Assembly: GCA_021781255.1 (NCBI GenBank)
Contig: JAJXXG010000972.1
Coordinates: forward strand, 1 to 10,962
Source of the DNA: Acidobacteriota bacterium
GTDB lineage: Bacteria; Acidobacteriota; Terriglobia; Terriglobales; Acidobacteriaceae
Direction of reading: 5' to 3'
DNA: 10,962 nucleotides
The notes under the pieces were generated by a model. The model searched no databases and was not told the origin of the DNA. It saw only the letters and a program-made list of their open reading frames with translations. A program made the translations under genes and the position numbers. Positions 1 through 8,102 of this stretch are shown here, piece by piece (position 1 is the first letter of the stretch; the number at the start of each line of letters is the position of its first letter).

Positions 1-2121
1 GCCTTTGTCGTATCGATGTAATGCAGCATCAAAGAAACGCGCATTGAAAGACTCCCGCACCTGCTCAGCCTGCCTCGCATAGATCCGGCTCTCGTCATGA
101 TTGCCCAGCAGGGCGGTCACTCGTTGCAGGACGAGCAGATCCTGATAATAAATAGCTGTCGCGGTCACGCCCGGCGTTGTGAGTTTGGAGTATCCCGGCG
201 CACCCGGGCCGATGTCATACCAGTCTCCAAGGCCATAATCAACGATGCCTTTGTGAGCGCGCGTTCCCAGATACGTGACATAACGGCGCATTACATCCAA
301 TTGATTCGCAAGGAACTTGAGATCGCCATTGCGACGATACACATACCAGGGTGCCAACACTGCGGCGCTGCCCCACTCCGGTGAATCATCGAAGACTCCG
401 TAGCCAGGCCCGAAGACAACATATTGTGGCGCTATCTCAGGAACTCTCCCGGCGCTGGGCCCATCTGCCGTTTGTGCATCCGCGATATTGCGTGCGGTGG
501 CCGCGTACAAGCCGGCAAAATCATAGTCGTACAGCATGGAATCGGCCAGCAGATGCGTCTCTTCAAGCCATCCAAGTTTTTCTCTGTGCGGGCAATCTGT
601 GAAAAGGCTCTGAGCATTATTCTCAATGGCCCGCAGAATCAGTGCGTGAATACGATTGAGTAGCGTATCCGACGAGTCGAAAGAACCTGTGGCCTCAGCA
701 CTGGAATGTACGGCCTCTCCACGCAGGTTAAGAACGCGCACTTGGTCGCTCGACAGCCCGTTATAGGTCGTCTCAACCTGCACATATCGGAATCCGTAGT
801 AGCTGAATCGCGGATGCCAGTTCTCCATTTCGTCCCCTCGCAGCGTATACGTGAACCATTGAGGACCGCCTGAGCTACGCTGGGAGACCGTTCCATCGCT
901 GTTCAGCAGTTCGCCGGGAATAAGTTTCACGACCGCACCTGATGGACCACTCACGGTAATCTCGGGCCAACCGGCAAAGTTCTGCCCCAGATCATAGATA
1001 GTGATGCCCGGTCTGGGATGGGTTATCGCGATCGGCGCGTATGTGCGCGCGACGCGGATTGGCGGCGCCAGTTCAGGCATGAGTGATCCGCCCGGTCCCA
1101 ATACCTCCTCAGCAGTCTTCCAGCCTGTATCCCTGAATCCCGGCGCATCCCATCCGCGCGGCTCACGGCGCGCATCAAAGTCTTCGCCTCCATAGGTAGA
1201 CGAGAAAGTAATCGGACCGGGCAATGTCTTCCAGGATGTGTCACTGGATATTTCCACTGACCTGCCATCCTTGAATTGCAGGTGCAGAAGCAGTGCAAAC
1301 TTCGGCGGGCCATAACTGCCAGTGAATTTGGTATAGCGCCCTTGCGTGCGAAGGACGCGGTACATGCCGTTCCCCAGCAATACACCTAACACGTTTTCCC
1401 CGCTTCGCAGCATCGAGGTGACATCATACGTGTCGAAATACACTGTCTTGCGATAGTCGCTCCATCCCGGCGTCAGCAGGTCGTTCCCAACTTTTTTGCC
1501 ATTCAGTCGCAACTCATCCTGCCCAAGTCCAGAGGCATACAGCACAGCACGCTCAATGCCGCGTTGCAGCGTGAATGCCTTGCGAAAGATCGGCAGTGGC
1601 TCCCTGTCGGGATCGTTACTCAAGAGTGGCGCAGCGATCCAATGCGCGTGCCACGCTGGAGCCTGCATCCATTGCCCTGCACTGCTCCATGCGCTTGGGC
1701 GGCCTTGTTCATCCCAAACTCGTACATGCCAAGCATAACTGCGAGCAGCAGCCAGGGCAGGCCCGTGGTAACGAATGCCAAAGGTATCCTGCCGATGCAC
1801 GACACCGCTATCCCACAGCAATGAATCCGCAGCGAACGAATCCTTCGACGAGGACACGACCTGGATTTGATACGCGCTTTGCCGGATGCCGTGGATTGCC
1901 GGATTCGCAGCCGTCAACTGCCAGCTGAACTCCGGCTCGGGTTCTGCCACGGCAAGCGGCTCACGCTGATTCGCGCACCGCAAGGTAACCGGGGCATGCA
2001 AGTGCGACTTCACTGCACTGGACTTCTGCGCCTGACCCAATGGAGTGAAGCTGGCAGGCAGAAGAAGCGCAATGGTGCAGGCATGCGGTAGCTTCCGCCA
2101 ACGCAACGTATCGAAGATCAT
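1..2121 (-). CDS. Secreted alpha-L-rhamnosidase, GH78 family (3' end beyond the left edge)
   Basis: One uninterrupted minus-strand frame of 707 codons starts at ATG 2121 and is still open at base 1. GH78 enzymes hydrolyse terminal alpha-L-rhamnose from glycosides and polysaccharides. The N-terminus is a signal peptide: basic RWRK at residues 7-10, then a hydrophobic core, with probable cleavage near residue 31 (GQA/Q), so the enzyme is periplasmic or secreted. An Ig-like region covers roughly 40-165. The Bac_rhamnosid_N beta-sandwich covers about 185-345 (GLGQDELRLNG, TPGWSDYRK). A further beta domain begins near 370 (YDLGQNFAGW, 376-385). The (alpha/alpha)6 catalytic domain starts near 480, with TDCPHREKLGW at 508-518 and GDWYDIG at 632-638. 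By spacing, D509, R513, E514 and E521 match the acidic/arginine cluster of characterised GH78 enzymes, E514 being the expected general acid. The general base and C-terminal beta domain lie off the window; family members are usually 900-1200 residues. A GGAGC ribosome site (2131-2135) supports the start. The gene lies 97 bases behind the permease gene and may share its transcript. The linkage broken in vivo is not determinable. Confidence 0.93.
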   Translation of the reverse strand, partial: MIFDTLRWRKLPHACTIALLLPASFTPLGQAQKSSAVKSHLHAPVTLRCANQREPLAVAEPEPEFSWQLTAANPAIHGIRQSAYQIQVVSSSKDSFAADSLLWDSGVVHRQDTFGIRYHGPALAAARSYAWHVRVWDEQGRPSAWSSAGQWMQAPAWHAHWIAAPLLSNDPDREPLPIFRKAFTLQRGIERAVLYASGLGQDELRLNGKKVGNDLLTPGWSDYRKTVYFDTYDVTSMLRSGENVLGVLLGNGMYRVLRTQGRYTKFTGSYGPPKFALLLHLQFKDGRSVEISSDTSWKTLPGPITFSSTYGGEDFDARREPRGWDAPGFRDTGWKTAEEVLGPGGSLMPELAPPIRVARTYAPIAITHPRPGITIYDLGQNFAGWPEITVSGPSGAVVKLIPGELLNSDGTVSQRSSGGPQWFTYTLRGDEMENWHPRFSYYGFRYVQVETTYNGLSSDQVRVLNLRGEAVHSSAEATGSFDSSDTLLNRIHALILRAIENNAQSLFTDCPHREKLGWLEETHLLADSMLYDYDFAGLYAATARNIADAQTADGPSAGRVPEIAPQYVVFGPGYGVFDDSPEWGSAAVLAPWYVYRRNGDLKFLANQLDVMRRYVTYLGTRAHKGIVDYGLGDWYDIGPGAPGYSKLTTPGVTATAIYYQDLLVLQRVTALLGNHDESRIYARQAEQVRESFNARFFDAALHRYDKG

Positions 2122-2217
2122 GCTGACATAGCTCCATGTCGGTTCAAGGCAGGAAAAGCGCAGGCCGGTACAACATGCCTGACTGCACGCAGTGATTGCT
2201 CAGCAAGTGGTGCACAC

Positions 2218-3651
2218 TCACGACTGCGCTTTGGCAGAACGCACTCCGCGCCAGTAGAGAAATAGCCCAATCAAGACTGCGACCAGCGTCCCCCCGACGA
2301 GTTTGAGTTCAAACCCTAACTTGTCCGCCGAGTCTCCCGGCGGTACGAGGGAAACCACGATGCCGAGCAGCACCACCAGGAATCCAAGGCCACCGCAGAT
2401 CCAAACGCCCGCCACTCCTCCGGGAACCAGAATGGCATGCTCGTTCTCTTTGCGATCCTTGCGATGCGCCAGCTTGATAACCGCGGCAAACATATACAAG
2501 AAGGGGATGAAGTAAAGAATGATGGCTGCATCGATGAGAAACTGGTAGGCCCCGCGCGTCGTTTCATTCACCTGGCTTACAAGCAGGATGGCGCCTGAAA
2601 TCGAGGCTTGCACAAGAATCGAAACATACGGAGTCTTCCAGCGTGGATGAATCTTTCCGAAAGCAGCCGGCAAGTATCGATCGATACCAACAACAAAAGG
2701 CACGCGCGCAATTCCAGCCACCGTACTGCCAACACCGCCTGCGTTCCCTACCGTCACAAGAACTGCCGCAAGAACACCCAGGAATCCCAGACGCAAAACG
2801 ATGGAGCCTACCGTAATGGCATGGAAGACCCCGCTCTGCGGATCCAGGCCGGCCGCTGGAACGAGGGCCAGAATCGCAAATGTGCCTGCGATGTACATCA
2901 GTGCAATGAGAGCGCCCGCACCGAACACGGCCCTGGGCAGCGTTCGCCTTGGATCGCGCACCTCTTCACTCATTGCGGAAACCAGTTCCAGGCCGGTAAA
3001 GGCAAAGGCGATCTGCGACCAGAAGTTCACGGTGTTCCAGTCCCATTTGGGCAGCATGTTTGCGACGGTGAAGTGCGTAACGGAGCCATGGCGCCAGGAG
3101 ACAACCGCGGCGATAGCGGCCAGCACCACAAGAGGCACATAGGTGCCTACTCCGCCGGCGTTCTGCAACCACTTGCCAATGTTCAAACCAACGATATTCA
3201 GGACCACAGCCACCAGGAGCATGGAGAGCGAGACGGCAAGCAGGAATGTTCTATCCTGCGCCAGCGCAGCCCCGCGACCGCCAACAATATATGCGGACAT
3301 GGAAGCGCTAGCCAGAAGCAGTCCCGGAAAGTAGAAGACCGTGTACACCCAGTAGGTCCATCCAGCAATAAAGCCATGGAATCCGCCGAAGGCTTCTCTC
3401 GACCAGGCGTACAGACCACCTTCTTCCGGAAACCGAGACGACAACTCATTAATGACCAGAGCTCCGGGCACAAAAAAGAACACCGCGGCCAATATCCATA
3501 AGCTGATCGAGGATGTGCCGTTATGCCCTGCAGCCGCTATCCATCGTGGTCCCAGGACCGTTGCGATATTGAACAGCAGCACGTCCCAGAATCCCATCGT
3601 CTTGCGCAACTGCGCTTTCGAGCCCTCAACCCCTGAAGCTGAATTGGTCAT
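2218..3651 (-). CDS. APC-superfamily amino acid / polyamine permease
   Basis: A 477-residue integral inner-membrane protein with about 12 hydrophobic segments. Members of the amino acid-polyamine-organocation superfamily move amino acids, amines or related organic ions by proton symport or exchange. Segment 1 (about residues 20-42) contains ATVLGPRWIAAAG in place of the usual glycine-rich unwound motif. The loop ELSSRFPEEGGLYAWSREAFG-type sequence at about 69-89 is the conserved family signature, and SEEVRDPRRTLPRA after segment 6 is also typical. The C-terminus is short and basic. The start is uncertain: the frame opens at a TTG (3696), with ATGs at 3657 and 3651. I prefer 3651 because GGA lies six bases upstream and the protein then begins MTNSASG, as expected for a short cytoplasmic tail. 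It is transcribed away from the receptor gene and towards the rhamnosidase. The atypical first segment suggests a substrate other than a common neutral amino acid, but the sequence does not say which. Confidence 0.9.
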   Translation of the reverse strand: MTNSASGVEGSKAQLRKTMGFWDVLLFNIATVLGPRWIAAAGHNGTSSISLWILAAVFFFVPGALVINELSSRFPEEGGLYAWSREAFGGFHGFIAGWTYWVYTVFYFPGLLLASASMSAYIVGGRGAALAQDRTFLLAVSLSMLLVAVVLNIVGLNIGKWLQNAGGVGTYVPLVVLAAIAAVVSWRHGSVTHFTVANMLPKWDWNTVNFWSQIAFAFTGLELVSAMSEEVRDPRRTLPRAVFGAGALIALMYIAGTFAILALVPAAGLDPQSGVFHAITVGSIVLRLGFLGVLAAVLVTVGNAGGVGSTVAGIARVPFVVGIDRYLPAAFGKIHPRWKTPYVSILVQASISGAILLVSQVNETTRGAYQFLIDAAIILYFIPFLYMFAAVIKLAHRKDRKENEHAILVPGGVAGVWICGGLGFLVVLLGIVVSLVPPGDSADKLGFELKLVGGTLVAVLIGLFLYWRGVRSAKAQS

Positions 3652-3769
3652 ATTCATTCCATCGATGCTGAAGAATGTACGGATTCCACCCGGCAATCAT
3701 AATCCAGAGTGCGCCGCGATAGGCCCGAGCTCCGGCGGTGGATTGCCTGACGCATTGCACATCCGGTAT

Positions 3770-3798
3770 TTGGTAGAAAATGGTCGGACCTCTTTCAA
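3770..3798 (-). promoter_or_regulatory. Candidate permease promoter with embedded GntR-type operator
   Basis: Read on the minus strand, TTGAAA (3798-3793) and TACCAA (3775-3770) are 17 bases apart, the optimal sigma-70 spacing, although the -10 matches only three of six consensus bases. The spacer contains TGGTCGGACCT (3781-3791, plus-strand reading), a GGTC/GACC dyad that closely matches the TGGTCcGACCT core known for FadR-class GntR regulators. A protein bound there would block RNA polymerase. The distance to the preferred permease start (3651) is about 120 bases. The motif is directly visible; its function and the promoter are inferred. Confidence 0.4.
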
Positions 3799-4035
3799 AG
3801 ATTGGATCGGCCTGTGCCAGCGCCCTGTCGGCTTTCTGCCTTGCCGATCCGAATCGAATATGAGCCGCAAAACAACTGTCCCGCAGGCTGTAATTTCCAG
3901 CCAAAATTGACCACCTGCCCGCTCTGCATTGCTTCGCGTTTTGGCACCCTGAGCGGCCTGGAAATGGCTGCCTGCAGCAGCATGTAGTTCGTCATCCCTG
4001 CATAACAACTGGCTGAATCGATGCCTGCTCAAACA

Positions 4036-4116
4036 ATGGGCAATCCCAGGAGCGCTTCCAAGTATGAAATCGGGCATCCGCGCCATGCCCGATACTCGGC
4101 GGGAGACCCTGCCCAT
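4036..4116. other. Nested inverted-repeat structure, possible structured RNA
   Basis: An outer pair, ATGGGCA (4036-4042) with TGCCCAT (4110-4116), continues inward with TCCC (4044-4047) against GGGA (4101-4104). It encloses AGTAT (4061-4065) against ATACT (4092-4096) and a hairpin with ATCGGGCAT (4069-4077) facing ATGCCCGAT (4085-4093) across a 7-base loop. A small GGAG/CTTCC hairpin can form at 4049-4059. The AGTAT and outermost hairpin pairs compete for two bases. No T-tract follows on either strand, so this is not a simple intrinsic terminator. The strand is unknown because the pairing is symmetrical. A small RNA or cis-regulatory leader is possible; a protein-binding cluster is the alternative. 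Confidence 0.4.
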
Positions 4117-4120
4117 CAGC

Positions 4121-4177
4121 ATTCGGCAAGATTCAGCAAGAAGAACATAGCTGCACAAAAATAGCTGCAAATTCGGC
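4121..4177. repeat. Short direct repeats upstream of the receptor gene
   Basis: ATTCGGCAAG (4121-4130) is followed at once by ATTCAGCAAG (4131-4140), a tandem 10-mer with one mismatch. ATAGCTGCA then occurs at 4147-4155 and again at 4161-4169, a 14-base period with A-rich spacers, and ATTCGGC recurs at 4171-4177. Such closely spaced direct repeats can be sites for an activator binding in tandem, but no binding protein is evident here and chance remains possible. Confidence 0.35.
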
Positions 4178-4239
4178 CAGACCGGCACACAAAAGCGCGG
4201 GCATTCCATTGTCTGCTGGCTCGATGAACCCATGGTTTT

Positions 4240-4255
4240 TTGCAGATTTCTGCAA
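4240..4255. promoter_or_regulatory. 16-base dyad, candidate operator
   Basis: TTGCAGA and TCTGCAA form perfect 7-base arms around a TT centre, directly after a run of six T. The arrangement is that of a homodimer binding site. It lies 231 bases before the receptor start, upstream of the candidate -35 element, so it would suit an activator or a distal operator. As a terminator it would be poor: the stem is short and is followed only by TTTCT. Assignment to a regulator family is not possible. Confidence 0.35.
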
Positions 4256-4401
4256 TTTCTACGCGCTCAATCTCCAATTTCACATACATGAATCAGGGTC
4301 ATTTAAATGTCATGTCCAAATCCAGCGAAATACTCCTGTGCCGTATTCATTTGTTCTTGACAACCGTTTCATGCATCTGTGAGGATTGCGGAGCAATAAA
4401 G

Positions 4402-4414
4402 GTGGTCCGACCAC
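4402..4414. promoter_or_regulatory. GntR/FadR-type operator in the receptor leader
   Basis: GTGGTC and GACCAC are perfect 6-base arms around a single C. The core TGGTCcGACCA matches the operator form recognised by FadR-subfamily GntR regulators (established for FadR-like proteins; the assignment here is inference). It lies 56 bases before the receptor ATG and 39 bases after a perfect TTGACA (4357-4362), that is, just downstream of a probable transcription start, where binding would repress. A second copy of the motif lies at 3781-3791 in front of the divergent permease gene. Confidence 0.5.
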
Positions 4415-4470
4415 TATTGTCTGAAGTTGCCCCCTCGAAAGATGATTCAACTTCAATTTTGGAGGCTTCA

Positions 4471-7400
4471 ATGCAGCAAATCCGCTCCAGAGGAAAGGGT
4501 AGAACTGCCCGCTGGGCATCCCTTTTCTATCTTTCTGCCTTACTGATCTTCACCACTTATAGCAGCGCTCAGATTGCTGGTAGTGGCAATATCCAGGGCG
4601 CAGTAACCGACGCGACGGGCGCAGTGATCCCCGGTTCGTCTATCACGCTCACGAATGAATCCACGAAAGTGAAACGCACAACCAAGAGCAATGATGCCGG
4701 AACCTACGTTTTCCCCGGCATTCCTGTCGGGACGTATGATTTGAGCGTTTCGTCTCCCGGCTTCAAAACCTATGTGCAGACCCACATCGTACTCGAGGTT
4801 GGCAGCAGCATCGCGATCAACCCCAGCCTCGCGGTGGGAAGTGCCGATGTAAAGGTGGAAGTGCAGGCCGAGGGGCTTTCGCTCCAGACCGAAGACCCCA
4901 CCTTCAAACAGACGATCGATCAGGATGCCGTTACGGAAATGCCGCTCAACGGCCGCCAGATGACGGCTCTGATTGCTCTTTCTGGCGGTTCGACGAATGC
5001 TCCGGGCAATGACTTTACCGGCAGCAAATACTCTTACGCCACCATCTCGGTGTCTGTCGCCGGCGGTAACGGCAACACGACCCTGTGGCGCCTGGACGGC
5101 GGCGACAACCAGGACTACATGGCGAATGGCAACCTGCCGTTCCCCTTCCCGGACGCAGTCAACCAGTTCAGCGTTGAGTCGACCGTACTTGGCGCGCAGG
5201 ATGGCTCTCATACAGGCGGCATGGTCAACGTGGTTACCCGCTCCGGAACCAACAGCTACCACGGCGAAGCCTTTGAGTTCATTCGCAACAACTTTATTGA
5301 TGCAACCAACTTCTACTCCACCTCGCCGGACACGCTGCATCAGAACCAGTATGGCGGCACCTTTGGCGGCCCTATCCTGCGCAACAAGATGTTCGCGTTT
5401 GCCGGTTACCAGCGCACTAAGGCGGCCGAGTCGCAGGCCAGCAAGCAGGCCTATGTTCCCACCGCCGCCAACCTTGCAGGCGACTTCTCTTCAACCGACG
5501 GCCCCAATTGCCAGGCGTCCGGCAAGTTCCTGCAGCTTGTAGATCCGCTCACCGGCGTAGCGTTGCCGGGGGATGTCTACCCCTCCACGCCCACTTTCAA
5601 TGCACAGGCACTGGCTCTGCAGAAGTATCTGCCTGTAATCGATCCCAAGATCGATACAAAGGGATGCGGTTTTGTCACCTATTCCATCCCCTATCAAACC
5701 TTCGACAATCAATTTGTCACCCGTGTGGACTACACGATCAACTCCAAGAACAATCTCTATGGCCGCTACCTGGTGGACGGCTACCAGCAGCCTGCCTTCT
5801 TCTCTCCGACCAATATCCTGATCACCACGCAGTCCGGCAACATCGAGCGCGTGCAGTCGTTCACGATGGGCGAGGCTTACACGGCCAGCCCGAACCTGGT
5901 CAACAACGCGCACCTCACCATCCTGCGCCGCGTGGATAATCGTGGTTATGCCGCCAATGACATCAATGCGAAGACCCTGGGCGTTGACATCTACCAGGCT
6001 ATTCCCAACGGCTTGCAGATCAACGAAGGCAAGTTCAGCATCGGTGGCGGCCTGAACTCGGCAGCGCACTTCAACGACAACACGCTTGCCGTTAATGACG
6101 ATGTAACCTGGGTTCACGGTAAGCACCAGGTGGTCTTCGGTGGTGAGTGGGTTCAGAACCAACTCAACATCGGCAACGGTTACGAGTCCAACGGCGTGTT
6201 CTCGTTCAACGGACAGTACAGCGCCAATGGCCCCAATGGCGGTCAAAAGATCGGCGATCAGAACCTGGACTTCCTCCGGGGTACCATGAGCGCCTTCCAG
6301 CAGAGCAAGCAGCAGCAGAATGCCCTGCGTGGCCCCATCCCTAGCCTCTATGGACAGGACACCTACCATGCCACCCGGCGCTTGACGCTGGTTGCCGGTC
6401 TCCGCTGGGGACCCAACTTCATGCCGGTGGACTACTTCAACCGCGGCAGCGTCTTCAATATGTCGGATTTCCTCTCCAATACCGTTAGCACGGTATACCC
6501 GAATGCTCCGGCTGGAGTTCTGTTCTATGGAGACAAGGGCGTTCCGAGAGGCTTCACCAAGAACTCGCCCTGGCAGTTTTCGCCTAACGTTGGCGTGTCG
6601 TACGATCCCACCGGCACCGGTAAGACCGTGCTCCGCGCCGGCGTGGAACTAGCCTACGACAAGCCGAACTTCTTCACTGGTCAGCGCACACAGCAGAATC
6701 CGCCGTTCGCTACCGCCATCAGCAACGCTCAGACCTCGTCTTCGGGTCCGCTGAGCTTCAGCGCTCCCTGGTCGGTGGGAACCATCACTACAAATCCGTT
6801 CCCCCAGCCGATCAAGCCAACGCCTTCCCAGGCCATTTTCTATCCGCAGTCCCAGTACATCGTGATGCCTGACCAGTTCCACGCTGCCTACACCATCCAG
6901 TGGACGGCGAGCATTCAGCGCCAGTTCGGTAACGGCTGGCAGGCGCAGGTGGACTACATCGGAAACACCACCCGTCACGATCCCATGGGTATCCCGATCA
7001 ACGATGCCGTCTTTATTCCGGGCGTTTGGGGCCCGAATGGAACAGGTTGCACCGGCATCGTAAGAACCGGACCTGCGGCCGTCAAGCCTGGCGCGGCAGG
7101 CACTAACTGCTCCACGACCAAGAACCAGGCGTCCCGCTACGCGCTCACGATTGCGAACCCCATGCAGGGGAACCAGTTGCAGGGCGGCGGCGGCGGCTCT
7201 GTGCTGGTGGGCGATTCCGGCACAGCTAACTACAACGGTTTGGTGACCACACTGCAGCATCGCCTTTCCTCCACCTTCAGCCTGATGGCCAACTGGACCT
7301 GGTCGAAGTGCCTCGACATCGAAGACGGGCAAGGCGACATTGGCGGCACAACCATCGAGAACCCGAAGAATCCCTCCCAGGATTACGGACCGTGCGGCTT

Positions 7401-7983
7401 TGACTACCGCCACATCGAGAACGTCGTTGTTGTAGCCAAGAGCAACTTCAGCCGCTTTAACCGGTTTGAAAGGCTTCTCGCCAACAACTGGGAGATCGCT
7501 CCACTGTTCCACATTTCCTCCGGCGCTCCGGTCAACGTCTCGTCCGGACAGGACAACTCGTTGACCGCGATGGGCCACGATCGCCCCAATCTGATTCCCG
7601 GGGTCGATCCTTATCTCCACACCAAGCTGAATAGGTCCAACGGAGAAACCAACCGCGGATATCTGAATCCGGCTGCGTTCGCGCAGGTTACGGCTCCTTG
7701 CGGAACCAACCTGAACGGATGCACCCAGTTGGGCACCTTTGGCAACATCGGAAGAAACGCGTTCAGAGCGCGTAGCTCCCTGCAGTTCGATTCCCAGATC
7801 TCACGCGTCTTCCCGCTGCATGAGAGCCTGGCGATGACGCTCCGTCTGGAAGCTTTCAACGTTCTGAACCATCCCAACTTCGGAAGCCCGAATGCCAACC
7901 TGACGTCTTCGACATTCGGTCAGATTTCCTCCACCAGCAATGCTGCCCGCGTCTTCCAGGGCAGTGTAAAAGTCTCCTTCTAA
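4471..7983 (+). CDS. TonB-dependent outer-membrane receptor with carboxypeptidase regulatory-like N-terminal domain
   Basis: A 1170-residue outer-membrane transporter of the large Oar-like class expanded in Acidobacteria, energised by TonB/ExbB/ExbD to take up large substrates such as oligosaccharides. The signal peptide occupies about 1-33 (basic RSRGKGRTAR, hydrophobic core, YSSA/Q). A CarboxypepD_reg Ig-like domain spans about 38-120 (GAVTDATGAVIPGSSITL, GTYVFPGIPVGTYDL, SPGFKTY). The plug runs from about 145 to 270, with PLNGRQ at 158-163, a WRLDGGDNQDYM stretch and GGMVNVVTRSGTNSYHG at its end. The rest is the 22-strand barrel, ending in FQGSVKVSF with the C-terminal aromatic residue used in barrel assembly. 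The start at 4471 is chosen over an in-frame ATG at 4240 because GGAGG (4461-4465) lies five bases upstream and the signal peptide then sits at the N-terminus. No SusD-like partner gene is adjacent, usual for this class. The substrate is unknown; the neighbouring rhamnosidase suggests a glycoside. Confidence 0.93.
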   Translation: MQQIRSRGKGRTARWASLFYLSALLIFTTYSSAQIAGSGNIQGAVTDATGAVIPGSSITLTNESTKVKRTTKSNDAGTYVFPGIPVGTYDLSVSSPGFKTYVQTHIVLEVGSSIAINPSLAVGSADVKVEVQAEGLSLQTEDPTFKQTIDQDAVTEMPLNGRQMTALIALSGGSTNAPGNDFTGSKYSYATISVSVAGGNGNTTLWRLDGGDNQDYMANGNLPFPFPDAVNQFSVESTVLGAQDGSHTGGMVNVVTRSGTNSYHGEAFEFIRNNFIDATNFYSTSPDTLHQNQYGGTFGGPILRNKMFAFAGYQRTKAAESQASKQAYVPTAANLAGDFSSTDGPNCQASGKFLQLVDPLTGVALPGDVYPSTPTFNAQALALQKYLPVIDPKIDTKGCGFVTYSIPYQTFDNQFVTRVDYTINSKNNLYGRYLVDGYQQPAFFSPTNILITTQSGNIERVQSFTMGEAYTASPNLVNNAHLTILRRVDNRGYAANDINAKTLGVDIYQAIPNGLQINEGKFSIGGGLNSAAHFNDNTLAVNDDVTWVHGKHQVVFGGEWVQNQLNIGNGYESNGVFSFNGQYSANGPNGGQKIGDQNLDFLRGTMSAFQQSKQQQNALRGPIPSLYGQDTYHATRRLTLVAGLRWGPNFMPVDYFNRGSVFNMSDFLSNTVSTVYPNAPAGVLFYGDKGVPRGFTKNSPWQFSPNVGVSYDPTGTGKTVLRAGVELAYDKPNFFTGQRTQQNPPFATAISNAQTSSSGPLSFSAPWSVGTITTNPFPQPIKPTPSQAIFYPQSQYIVMPDQFHAAYTIQWTASIQRQFGNGWQAQVDYIGNTTRHDPMGIPINDAVFIPGVWGPNGTGCTGIVRTGPAAVKPGAAGTNCSTTKNQASRYALTIANPMQGNQLQGGGGGSVLVGDSGTANYNGLVTTLQHRLSSTFSLMANWTWSKCLDIEDGQGDIGGTTIENPKNPSQDYGPCGFDYRHIENVVVVAKSNFSRFNRFERLLANNWEIAPLFHISSGAPVNVSSGQDNSLTAMGHDRPNLIPGVDPYLHTKLNRSNGETNRGYLNPAAFAQVTAPCGTNLNGCTQLGTFGNIGRNAFRARSSLQFDSQISRVFPLHESLAMTLRLEAFNVLNHPNFGSPNANLTSSTFGQISSTSNAARVFQGSVKVSF

Positions 7984-8102
7984 GCAAAATCGGGGGCCTG
8001 ATCTGAATGCAATCGCAATCGGAGCAGGTCCCTGGTCCAGCACAACCCTTCATTCAATCCAGGTCTGCATTGGGTGTACGCCCGGTGCAGGCCTTTCCTA
8101 CG

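Larger units (their letters stand above)
3652..4470. other. 819-base divergent intergenic region dense in dyads and short repeats
   Basis: This region separates the divergently transcribed permease and receptor genes and holds no convincing coding sequence. It contains two TGGTCnGACC dyads, a nested set of inverted repeats (4036-4116), short direct repeats (4121-4177), a 16-base dyad (4240-4255), a 10-base palindrome CATTTAAATG (4300-4309) and a perfect TTGACA (4357-4362) with only a weak -10 partner. About 530 bases lie upstream of any likely receptor promoter, more than two divergent promoters need. A small RNA or leader element could therefore be encoded here (inference). A minus-strand frame at 3697-4233 is open but unlike any protein I recognise. 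Confidence 0.8.

Noticed and set aside
639..1385. Several short minus-strand frames that could suggest the rhamnosidase is a frameshifted pseudogene
   Set aside because: Codon-by-codon reading from 2121 to 1 shows one uninterrupted frame with all expected domains. The short frames are in other registers.
2182..2193. ACTGC/GCAGT inverted repeat between the permease and rhamnosidase genes as a terminator
   Set aside because: It has only a 5-base stem with a 2-base centre and no T-tract on the minus strand, so it does not support transcription ending there.
2608..3501. 297-codon plus-strand frame inside the permease gene
   Set aside because: It lies antisense to a clear membrane transporter. 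The product is rich in His, Gln, Asn and Arg, as expected of a reversed hydrophobic coding sequence.
3697..4233. 178-codon open frame on the minus strand in the intergenic region
   Set aside because: It overlaps the multi-stem element and the inferred permease promoter, has a Cys/Arg/Met-rich composition unlike its neighbours, no recognisable domain and no good ribosome site. A plus-strand frame overlaps it as well. I treat it as chance openness, though a comparison with relatives would settle it.
4240..4470. 77-codon N-terminal extension of the TonB receptor
   Set aside because: The frame is open back to an ATG at 4240, but the GGAGG site and the signal peptide place translation initiation at 4471. 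The extension also contains the operator-like dyad at 4402 and is not protein-like.
4540..7620. Long antisense frames opposite the receptor gene (4540-5340, 5491-6369, 6649-7620)
   Set aside because: Their Val/Arg/Gly/Ile-rich products mirror the codon bias of the receptor and have no domain or start signal.
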